From NCBI GenBank assembly GCA_015494035.1, contig WGBZ01000045.1:1-12244 (forward strand): a DNA stretch of 12,244 nt, written 5' to 3'. A program made the translations under genes and the position numbers. This document shows positions 1-6,118 of the stretch, in pieces. Numbering within the stretch: position 1 is the first letter of the stretch; each line of letters begins with the position of its first letter. This stretch comes from Lysobacterales bacterium. GTDB taxonomy: Bacteria > Pseudomonadota > Gammaproteobacteria > Xanthomonadales > Marinicellaceae. The notes beneath the pieces are model-generated. The model did not search any database and was not told the DNA's origin. It saw only the letters and a program-made list of their open reading frames with translations.

Positions 1-1
1 G

Positions 2-1606
2 ATAGACAGCCTGCCGGGGGCCACCCAGCAGGACCGGGTGCTCAATTACATCGACCTGCAGCTCAACCCGGCCGCCATTGATGACTCGGCACTGGAAGCG
101 CAACTGGCGGCCGATTTCCAGACCCTGGACAAGAGCCGCACCCAGATGTGGGCCGAACACGAAGACATTCCGGATAACACGCCCAATTACTGGGACGTCA
201 AAACCCAGCCGGCCTGGGAGTTGACCCACGCCACCTTTGCCCGCGCCGTGCGCAGCAAGCGCCAGCTTGAGCACATGCTGAGTGATTTCTGGTTCAATCA
301 TTTCAATGTCTATGCCGATGACACGCCGATTGAGTCCATGCTGGTGCATTACGAACGTGATGTGCTGCGCCAGCACGTGCTGGGCAATTTCCGCGACATG
401 GTACTGGCGGTAACAAAATCCGTGTGCATGGGTTTTTACCTCGACAACGCCTTTAACAATCAATACGGCCCCAACGAAAATTACGCCCGCGAGCTGCTGG
501 AACTGCATACCCTCGGCGCTGGCAATTATTACCAGCACCTGCCCTGGGATCAGGTGCCGGTGGACAGCCAGGGGCGCCGGGTGGGTTACGTGGAAGCCGA
601 CGTGCTGGAAATGGCTCGTGCGCTGACTGGCTGGTCATACGATGGTGCCCTCTGGGAGGACTACCAGAATGGCAACACGCCCACGGGCGCCTTTCTTTTC
701 CGTGACGGCAACAGCTGGCCCATGGATTTCCACGACCGTGGCACCAAACGCGTGTTGGGTCAGTTTTTCTCCTACGACCCGGGCAACCCGCAAAAAGACC
801 TGCTGGACATTATTGATATGCTCTGCGAGCATCCCGGCACGGCTGGCTTTGTCGCCAAAAAACTCTGCCGGCGTTTTGTCAGTGACAACCCGCCACAGTC
901 ACTGGTGGATCAGGTGGCCAATACCTTCCAGCAAAACTGGCAGGCCCCCAATCAGTTGCAACTGACGATGGAAACCCTGCTCAAATCCCCTGAATTCCTG
1001 AATACCTGGGGTGAAAAGGTTAAGCGGCCCTTTGAAAAAGTGGTGGCCACCATGCGCGCCACCGACTACTCACACAGCTTTTATCCCGGTTTTCCCGGCA
1101 TCACCGACACCCATCCACGCTATCAGGAACTGGAGTACACCAACTGGCTGTTCTGGACCTACCTGAACTCGGGCCAGCGACTGCACCACTGGGCAGCCCC
1201 CAATGGTTTTCCGGACAAGAAAGCCGCCTGGCTTGGCGCTTCCAGCCTCATGGCCACCTGGAACAGCCTGCAAGTGGTTTGTCACATTCCCTACGACGAC
1301 AGCCTGCCGGAAATCGCGCCCATAGTCGGCCAGACCCAGGCCCATTTCACCACCACCGGCCAAGTCACTTCAGCAGAAAATCTGGTGGACTACTGGCATA
1401 ACCGCCTGTGTGGCATTCCCGCCAGCGGCGCTGCCCGTCAGGCCCTGGTGGATTTCATGAGTTATGATGATGTACAAAACCCGGCGCCCAACGACCCCAC
1501 CGTGCCCATTGACCTGAGCATCGATGACTGGCCCTCTTACAACCGATCCCGGCTGCGCACCATGGTCTCCATGATTGCCATGTCACGCCCCTTCAATAAC
1601 CGGTAA
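2..1606 (+). CDS. DUF1800 family protein, 5'-truncated by window edge
   Basis: The reading frame is open to the left window edge, so the N-terminus lies outside. A GTG at 38 is in frame, but the homologous sequence continues upstream of it, so it is unlikely to be the start. About 534 residues are visible. Family hallmarks of DUF1800 are present: RQLEHMLSDFWFNHFNVY (roughly nt 251-310) and NENYARELLELHTLG (nt 473-517), followed by an ALTGWSYDG segment and a C-terminal part ending in MSRPFNNR. The molecular function of DUF1800 is not established; these proteins are generally exported and encoded beside a DUF1501 protein. That gene follows here after 14 bases, so the two are probably co-transcribed and work together. 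The signal peptide, if any, cannot be seen. Family assignment is secure; function is unknown. Confidence 0.88.
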   Translation: MDSLPGATQQDRVLNYIDLQLNPAAIDDSALEAQLAADFQTLDKSRTQMWAEHEDIPDNTPNYWDVKTQPAWELTHATFARAVRSKRQLEHMLSDFWFNHFNVYADDTPIESMLVHYERDVLRQHVLGNFRDMVLAVTKSVCMGFYLDNAFNNQYGPNENYARELLELHTLGAGNYYQHLPWDQVPVDSQGRRVGYVEADVLEMARALTGWSYDGALWEDYQNGNTPTGAFLFRDGNSWPMDFHDRGTKRVLGQFFSYDPGNPQKDLLDIIDMLCEHPGTAGFVAKKLCRRFVSDNPPQSLVDQVANTFQQNWQAPNQLQLTMETLLKSPEFLNTWGEKVKRPFEKVVATMRATDYSHSFYPGFPGITDTHPRYQELEYTNWLFWTYLNSGQRLHHWAAPNGFPDKKAAWLGASSLMATWNSLQVVCHIPYDDSLPEIAPIVGQTQAHFTTTGQVTSAENLVDYWHNRLCGIPASGAARQALVDFMSYDDVQNPAPNDPTVPIDLSIDDWPSYNRSRLRTMVSMIAMSRPFNNR

Positions 1607-1613
1607 GGCGGAG
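1607..1613 (+). promoter_or_regulatory. Ribosome binding site of the DUF1501 gene
   Basis: GGCGGAG lies 7 bases before the ATG at 1621, directly after the stop codon of the DUF1800 gene. The tight spacing supports translation from a shared mRNA. Confidence 0.6.
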
Positions 1614-1620
1614 AATTCCC

Positions 1621-2964
1621 ATGAAAAAGATTTCCAGAAGACAATTCATGCAACGCGCCGGCATCGGCACCCTGGCTACCGTCGGTGGCGTTCAACTGGG
1701 GTTTGGCAGCAACCTGCTCAGCCCTTCCGGGCTCAGTAATGGCCGCGACATCCTGATTTACGTCTTTCTTTATGGCGGCATGGACGGATTGAACCTGGTG
1801 CCACCTCGCACCGGCACACATGCCACCAATTACCAGAGTCTCAGACCCAGTATCCAGGTTCCCAACAGCCAGATATTGCCGCTGAATGGCAACCAGTTTG
1901 GTCTTCACCCCCAGGCCAGCGGTCTGCAAACCCTGTTCAACTCCGGCAAAATGGCCATTGTTCACGCCACCGGCATGTTGGAAGCCAACCGTTCCCATTT
2001 TGACTCCATCACCTACCTGGAACTGGGCACACCGGGCAACAAAAATACCACTACTGGCTGGTTAACGCGTTATTTCGAGTCTTCACTGGCCACTCCCGAT
2101 GACGACCCACTGCCATTGATGGTGCCCAACTGGAACTCCCCGGCCAGCGTGCTGGGCAGCAACAAGGCCCTGGTGGTAGGCAACCCGGCCGACTTCAAGC
2201 TGAACTCCGGCCACTGGTCTTGGAATGACATTTCCCAGGTGGCACTAGCAGGTGTTTTTGACCCTAACGGTGATGCGGCCGAACAGACCTCAACCCTGAC
2301 CCTGAATTCATCAGATATCCTGCAGGGTATTTTTGACCCTAACACCCCCTACGTACCAGCCAATGGCGCGGTTTACCCACAAGACTCCTACCTGGGTGAA
2401 CGCATGATGAATCTGGCCCGGGTTATCAAGGCCGATGTGGGCATGGAAGTGGCCTACGTGCCATTTGGCGGTTGGGATACCCACGCCAATCAAGATGATT
2501 TTGGTGATCCGGCCAATCCCGGTGAGTTTGGTCTTCAGGTTCAGGAGCTGTCACAGGCGTTACATGCCTTCTACACCGATTTGAGTGTCTCTCACGCGGG
2601 CAAAATCACCATCGTGGTACAGAGTGAATTTGGTCGCCGTGCCTACGAAAACGCCGATGCCGGCACCGATCACGGTTACGGCAATCCCCTGCTGGTCATT
2701 GGCGATAACGTCAATGGCGGTTTCCATGGCAGCTTCCCCGGCCTGGGCAGCGGCGATCTGTTTGAAGATCAGGACGTGGCGGTGACCACCGACTACCGAC
2801 AGGTCATCAGCGAAATCCTGATCCGGCGCACCAAAAACCGTTTTCTGGGACACGTCTTCCCCGGTTTCAGCAATTATTCGCCGCTGGGCGTGGTTCAGGG
2901 CAATGACATGCCGCCGGTGTACGATTTTGAGTTTGACAATATTTATGCGTCAGGCTTTGAATAA
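1621..2964 (+). CDS. DUF1501 family protein with Tat signal peptide
   Basis: This 447-residue protein begins with a twin-arginine signal: K-rich start, SRRQFMQ at residues 5-11, then a hydrophobic stretch (about 14-30). Export folded to the periplasm through Tat is therefore likely. The body fits DUF1501, which belongs to the alkaline phosphatase/sulfatase-like superfamily: FLYGGMDGLNLVPPR near residue 50, VPFGGWDTH, QSEFGRR, and GTDHGYGNPLLVIG toward the C-terminus. Catalytic activity has not been established for the family, so none is assigned. The last residues, DNIYASGFE, resemble a short aromatic/acidic 'GFE' tail seen at the end of many exported gammaproteobacterial proteins; that link is from memory and unproven. 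The ATG is well supported by its ribosome binding site. The gene is the second of a two-gene unit with the upstream DUF1800 gene and converges on epmA, with only 32 bases between the stops. Confidence 0.9.
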   Translation: MKKISRRQFMQRAGIGTLATVGGVQLGFGSNLLSPSGLSNGRDILIYVFLYGGMDGLNLVPPRTGTHATNYQSLRPSIQVPNSQILPLNGNQFGLHPQASGLQTLFNSGKMAIVHATGMLEANRSHFDSITYLELGTPGNKNTTTGWLTRYFESSLATPDDDPLPLMVPNWNSPASVLGSNKALVVGNPADFKLNSGHWSWNDISQVALAGVFDPNGDAAEQTSTLTLNSSDILQGIFDPNTPYVPANGAVYPQDSYLGERMMNLARVIKADVGMEVAYVPFGGWDTHANQDDFGDPANPGEFGLQVQELSQALHAFYTDLSVSHAGKITIVVQSEFGRRAYENADAGTDHGYGNPLLVIGDNVNGGFHGSFPGLGSGDLFEDQDVAVTTDYRQVISEILIRRTKNRFLGHVFPGFSNYSPLGVVQGNDMPPVYDFEFDNIYASGFE

Positions 2965-2974
2965 TACCGGTAAT

Positions 2975-2996
2975 AAAAAGCAATCGCTTGACGATT
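2975..2996 (-). terminator. Probable weak Rho-independent terminator after epmA
   Basis: Read on the minus strand, just after the epmA stop, AATCG and CGATT form a 5-bp stem around a 5-base loop. GC and a run of five T follow (2979-2975). The stem is short and AT-rich, so it may be weak. On the plus strand the U-tract would be missing, so it mainly serves the efp-epmA transcript. Confidence 0.45.
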
Positions 2997-3947
2997 TCAA
3001 CTGTCAGCCCACGAAAACCACAATACCTCGTCGATGCTGGCCGCTCCGGTGACCAGCATCAACAAGCGATCCAGCCCCAGAGCAACGCCCGAGCAGGCCG
3101 GCAAACCGTGGTGCAGCGCAGCCAGGAATTTCTCATCTGGTGGCACCGAGACCAAACCATTCCGTTGCCGGGTGCTGGCATCGGCCTCAAAGCGCCTAAG
3201 CTGCTCGGCTGGATCGGTCAGCTCCTGGTAGCCATTGGCCAGTTCCAGGCCATCCACAAAGCATTCAAAACGCAAGGCCTGTTGGTTGTTTTCCGGGTCC
3301 AGTTGCGCCAGCGCCGCCTGACTGGCCGGGTAATGGCTGACGAACACCGCACAATCTTGTGGCAGTTGTGGCTGCACCTGCAGGGAAAACAGCAAATCCA
3401 GGCAGTGATCCCGTTCCAGGGCCTGGCCGCTATAACCCGCCGACCGACATGCCGCCTGCAAATGCGCCAACGAAGCGGTGAAGGGCGACAAACCCGTGTG
3501 TTCGGCAAAAACCTCGCCATAACGGAAAAACTGCGGTGGTTGCAGGTTCTTTCTAAAAGCCGCGTAAACTGTTTGCAATAGTTGTTCCACTTCCTGCATC
3601 AGCGCCGTCATGGTAAAACCCAGCCGGTACCATTCCAGCAAGGAAAATTCCGGGTTGTGTCGCGTACTGCTTTCACCCTGGCGGAATGCCTTGCCGATTT
3701 CAAACAGGTCAAAACCGTGTTGTGCCAACAGGCGTTTGTGAAAAAACTCCGGCGAGGTGCGCAACCAGGCTGGCGGCTGGCCATCGGTACGAAAGCTTTC
3801 CAGCTGGGGATCGGTGTTCCCGGCACTGGACAGCACCGGCGTTTCCACTTCCACCACGTCACGGGCTGCGAAAAAATCGCGGATGGTGCGGTACAAAAAA
3901 GCCCGCGAGAAAGCCGCGGGCCGGACAGAGCCGAAATCCTGCCTCAT
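2997..3947 (-). CDS. epmA: Elongation factor P--(R)-beta-lysine ligase EpmA
   Basis: EpmA (also PoxA/GenX/YjeA) is a class II lysyl-tRNA synthetase paralogue. It activates (R)-beta-lysine with ATP and attaches it to the conserved lysine of EF-P rather than to tRNA. The 316-residue protein has only the catalytic core and no N-terminal anticodon-binding domain, as expected (E. coli EpmA is about 325). Visible motifs: class II motif 1 EVETPVLS (residues 33-40), LRTSPEFFHKRLL (62-74), motif 2 region FEIGKAFRQGE then RHNPEFSLLEWYR (82-108), LANGYQELTD, and motif 3 GVALGLDRLLML (287-298). The ATG is preceded by GAGGG (3955-3959) at 7 bases. It lies 38 bases downstream of efp on the same strand, so enzyme and substrate are probably co-expressed. 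Nothing looks broken. Confidence 0.95.
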   Translation of the reverse strand: MRQDFGSVRPAAFSRAFLYRTIRDFFAARDVVEVETPVLSSAGNTDPQLESFRTDGQPPAWLRTSPEFFHKRLLAQHGFDLFEIGKAFRQGESSTRHNPEFSLLEWYRLGFTMTALMQEVEQLLQTVYAAFRKNLQPPQFFRYGEVFAEHTGLSPFTASLAHLQAACRSAGYSGQALERDHCLDLLFSLQVQPQLPQDCAVFVSHYPASQAALAQLDPENNQQALRFECFVDGLELANGYQELTDPAEQLRRFEADASTRQRNGLVSVPPDEKFLAALHHGLPACSGVALGLDRLLMLVTGAASIDEVLWFSWADS

Positions 3948-3985
3948 GAATCAGCCCTCATGGGCCATTCCCAGCCAGACAAAAC

Positions 3986-4555
3986 TCATGATTTCACGCG
4001 CCCCACGTATTCACCGGAACGGGTGTCCACCTTGATGACTTCTCCTTCGGGCACAAACAGCGGCACACGCACCACCGCCCCGGTTTCCAGTGTGGCCGGT
4101 TTGCCGCCACCACCAGAGGTGTCGCCGCGCACGCCCGGATCGGTCTCAACAATTTTCAGCTCGACAAAATTGGGTGGCTCGACAATCAGCGGCACGTTAT
4201 TCCACAGCACCACGGTACAAGTATCCTGTTCTTTCAGCCATTTGGCGTTGTCACCCACGGCAGAAGCCGGCGCTTCAAACTGCTCGTAGCTGTTGGGGTC
4301 CATAAAATGATAAAATTCGCCGTCGGTGTACAGGTATTCCATGTCCCGTTCCATGACATCCGCGGCTTCCACCGATTCGCCGGATTTGAAGGTTTTTTCC
4401 AACACGCGACCGGTTTTCAGGTTACGCAGTTTGACGCGGTTGAAGGCTTGGCCCTTACCGGGTTTGACAAACTCGTTTTCGATGATGGTGTAGGGATCGC
4501 CATCAAGCAGCAATTTGAGACCGCTGCGGAATTCATTGGTGCTGTAAGTCGCCAT
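3986..4555 (-). CDS. efp: Elongation factor P
   Basis: EF-P binds between the ribosomal P and E sites and relieves stalling at consecutive prolines. At 189 residues it has the normal length and is closely similar to E. coli EF-P throughout: N-terminal KOW-like domain with [10 protein letters not shown] (residues 29-38), then middle and C-terminal OB domains with [22 protein letters not shown] and the conserved ending [17 protein letters not shown]. Lys34 in KPGKG is the residue that EpmA beta-lysylates in this EF-P type, and all flanking residues fit. The ATG has AGGAG (4561-4565) 5 bases upstream. epmA follows in the same direction and epmB is divergent, so the substrate and both core modification enzymes are clustered. 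The hydroxylase EpmC is not in the window. Confidence 0.97.
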   Translation of the reverse strand: MATYSTNEFRSGLKLLLDGDPYTIIENEFVKPGKGQAFNRVKLRNLKTGRVLEKTFKSGESVEAADVMERDMEYLYTDGEFYHFMDPNSYEQFEAPASAVGDNAKWLKEQDTCTVVLWNNVPLIVEPPNFVELKIVETDPGVRGDTSGGGGKPATLETGAVVRVPLFVPEGEVIKVDTRSGEYVGRVKS

Positions 4556-4591
4556 GCAAGCTCCTGATGAGTGGTAGTTATTAAACCAGTA

Positions 4592-4597
4592 ATTATA
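4592..4597 (-). promoter_or_regulatory. Candidate -10 box of the efp promoter
   Basis: The minus strand reads GGGTATAATTACTGG, a perfect TATAAT about 37 bases before the efp ATG, giving a short leader of around 30 bases. No good -35 hexamer exists at 16-18 bases (for example GCGATG), so an activator might be needed. The transcription start is inferred, not shown. Confidence 0.5.
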
Positions 4598-4638
4598 CCC
4601 GATTCACTGCCATTCATCGCTGTGCCTGTGCGGGGCAC

Positions 4639-4664
4639 CGACCAGACGCGCCTTATTCTGGTCG
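4639..4664. promoter_or_regulatory. Interrupted palindrome, possible operator between divergent efp and epmB promoters
   Basis: CGACCAGA (4639-4646) and TCTGGTCG (4657-4664) are perfect 8-base inverted arms separated by 10 bases. The site lies between the two outward-facing -10 boxes, upstream of both -35 regions. Its position and symmetry suit a dimeric regulator, but no known consensus was recognised. Confidence 0.4.
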
Positions 4665-4690
4665 CCGCCCTCGAAACAGCCGTTAAACGA

Positions 4691-4696
4691 TATAAT
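4691..4696 (+). promoter_or_regulatory. Candidate -10 box of the epmB promoter
   Basis: A perfect TATAAT occurs in CGATATAATACTC, 80 bases before the epmB ATG. The predicted start near 4703 would give a leader of about 75 bases containing the hairpin at 4721-4745. No recognisable -35 element lies 16-18 bases upstream, as for the efp promoter. Confidence 0.5.
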
Positions 4697-4720
4697 ACTC
4701 TCCATCATAATAACCATGGA

Positions 4721-4745
4721 AAGGCGGTGAGTGACCTCACGCCTT
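4721..4745 (+). promoter_or_regulatory. Stable hairpin in the epmB leader
   Basis: AAGGCGGTGAG (4721-4731) pairs with CTCACGCCTT (4736-4745) around the loop TGAC, with one bulged G. It sits between the candidate promoter and the epmB start and is followed by a pyrimidine-rich stretch without a clear U-run, so it is more likely a leader structure than a simple terminator. It ends 31 bases before the ATG. Confidence 0.5.
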
Positions 4746-4776
4746 CCCGCTTGGTTCTCTCTCAACGTGCCTTCTT

Positions 4777-5835
4777 ATGCCAAAACCTGACAAAATAATC
4801 ACCCATCGCCCCTTTGCCCCGCCCGGTTCAAACAGCCCCGAGGAAACAGCACGGGCCATCGGCGACCGGATTGGAGCAGACTCCAGCGGCACGTGGCGAC
4901 GGGTGCTGAAACAACAGGTTAGGGTCGATGCCAGGCACTGGCCAACGCTCATGGGGCACGCTGACTATGACCGACGGGCTGAAGACCTGTTTGCCCTGCG
5001 GGCGCCAGCGGCGTTTCTGCGCAGTACGCACCCGGCGCTGCTAAAACAGGTCTTACCCAGCCGGGAAGAACTGATGGACACCAGTGGCACCACCGACCCG
5101 GTTGGTGACTCAGATAGCACCGTGGCGCCCGGGGTGATTCATAAATACGCCGCGCGGGTGCTGTTAATCGCCAACGGCTTGTGTGCCATCAATTGCCGTT
5201 ATTGTTTCCGACGCCACTTTCCCTATGCGCAACAATACGCCAGTCACAATAACTGGCGTGAAGCCATCGACTACCTGAAAAAACAGACAGATGTGCACGA
5301 GGTTATTCTCAGTGGCGGCGACCCACTCACCCTGCCTACCCAGCGACTGCAGGCCCTGACTGAGCAGTTAAGCGATCTGCCTCATATCGATACTTTGCGC
5401 ATTCACAGCCGCGTGCCGGTGGTATTACCGGAACGCATCACCAATAATTTGCTGGACTGGCTCAGCGGCTTGCGCCTGAAGAAAGTACTGGTTATCCATG
5501 CCAATCACGCCGAAGAGCTGACCGAAGCACACCGCCAGGTGTTCTCGCAGTTACGAAATGCCGGAGCCACGGTGCTGAACCAGAGCGTGTTGTTAAAAGG
5601 CGTCAATGACAGCGTGGAAGCCCTCGTGACCCTGTCACGGCGGCTTTTTGACCTGGGCATCCTGCCCTACTACCTGCACCAGTTGGACCGCGTCACCGGC
5701 GCCGCACACTTTGCCGTGGATGATGACACGGCCCGAAACCTACACGCCGGATTACAAGCGGCATTGCCAGGATACCTGGTTCCCAAACTGGTTCAGGAAA
5801 TCCCGCAAAGGCCTTCAAAAACCTTGCTTTTTTGA
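4777..5835 (+). CDS. epmB: EF-P beta-lysylation protein EpmB (lysine 2,3-aminomutase family)
   Basis: EpmB (YjeK) is a radical-SAM, PLP-dependent aminomutase that converts (S)-alpha-lysine to the (R)-beta-lysine used by EpmA. The 352-residue protein carries the radical SAM cluster motif CAINCRYC with C136, C140 and C143, SGGDPL for SAM binding, RIHSRVPVVLPERI, the LNQSVLLKGVND segment, YYLHQLDRVTGAAHF, and a C-terminal GYLVPKL whose K337 fits the PLP lysine. It is slightly longer than E. coli EpmB (about 342). The first 70 residues are poorly conserved; clear similarity starts at LFALRAP. Residues 15-17 are Pro-Pro-Gly, a motif that can require EF-P. The ATG at 4777 has no clear Shine-Dalgarno sequence, so expression may be low or start choice uncertain. 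Being divergent from efp-epmA, it completes the pathway locally. Confidence 0.94.
   Translation: MPKPDKIITHRPFAPPGSNSPEETARAIGDRIGADSSGTWRRVLKQQVRVDARHWPTLMGHADYDRRAEDLFALRAPAAFLRSTHPALLKQVLPSREELMDTSGTTDPVGDSDSTVAPGVIHKYAARVLLIANGLCAINCRYCFRRHFPYAQQYASHNNWREAIDYLKKQTDVHEVILSGGDPLTLPTQRLQALTEQLSDLPHIDTLRIHSRVPVVLPERITNNLLDWLSGLRLKKVLVIHANHAEELTEAHRQVFSQLRNAGATVLNQSVLLKGVNDSVEALVTLSRRLFDLGILPYYLHQLDRVTGAAHFAVDDDTARNLHAGLQAALPGYLVPKLVQEIPQRPSKTLLF
5805..5833 (+). terminator. Possible terminator overlapping the end of epmB
   Basis: GCAAAGG (5805-5811) can pair with CCTTGC (5822-5827) with one bulged A, and is followed immediately by six T (5828-5833) that run into the TGA stop. Stem strength is modest, so this is a candidate only. 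If real, it separates epmB from the fimX-like gene. Confidence 0.35.
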
Positions 5836-5924
5836 CCCCGTTTTACTACATTCAAGCTTTCTTTACATTCAGAAAACTGTGAACGGCTCGGCGAATTACC
5901 GGCGGGTGAACGGTTACACTTTTC

Positions 5925-6090
5925 CCAGGGAAGCGCTGATTGAATCTGGACGAAGCAGGTTATGCCTGAAATGTCCGAGAACAAGGCGAAGTTCGCAGCC
6001 AATAGCAGGCTATTGGCAAGGAATTCAACGCAGTTATCGGGCATCTCATGTATGAGAAGCGAGTTCACGATTCGATCAGCGCTTCCCTGG
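5925..6090. repeat. 166-bp imperfect palindrome, MITE-like element
   Basis: Terminal arms of 22 bases (5925-5946 and 6069-6090) are inverted copies with 21 of 22 matches; the core is GGGAAGCGCTGAT. In the exact middle is a perfect 9-base inverted repeat, GCCAATAGC-AG-GCTATTGGC (5998-6017), whose centre (6007.5) coincides with that of the whole element. The segments in between match at 28 of 51 positions when one is reverse-complemented, so the full unit is one degenerate palindrome. It contains no gene I can support. Size and symmetry fit a miniature inverted-repeat element or a large intergenic palindromic repeat. No target-site duplication is evident at the edges. It ends 28 bases before the next start codon, so it probably forms part of that gene's leader. 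Confidence 0.75.
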
Positions 6091-6105
6091 CAGTCAAGGG
6101 CACAC

Positions 6106-6112
6106 AAAGGAG
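6106..6112 (+). promoter_or_regulatory. Strong ribosome binding site fixing a TTG start
   Basis: AAAGGAG lies 6 bases before TTG at 6119. No ATG in this frame is well placed nearby, and the receiver-like domain begins right after this codon, so the site decides the unusual start. Confidence 0.7.
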
Positions 6113-6118
6113 ACTCTC

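Noticed and set aside
1537..1998. 153-codon minus-strand frame over the DUF1800/DUF1501 junction
   Set aside because: It overlaps two well-supported plus-strand genes and the Tat signal region; there is no recognisable product.
2988..4289. Two long plus-strand open frames (197 and 235 codons) opposite epmA and efp
   Set aside because: The minus strand carries two unmistakable conserved genes; the antisense frames have no recognisable domains and reflect codon bias of the real genes.
4622..4638. GTGCC/GGCAC inverted repeat beside the larger palindrome
   Set aside because: Only 5-base arms in GC-rich sequence; easily chance.
5793..6107. 104-codon open frame on the minus strand through the epmB end and the palindromic element
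   Set aside because: It spans the whole 166-bp repeat and the end of epmB in antisense, and has no family similarity I recognise. Open frames through such repeats are usually incidental.
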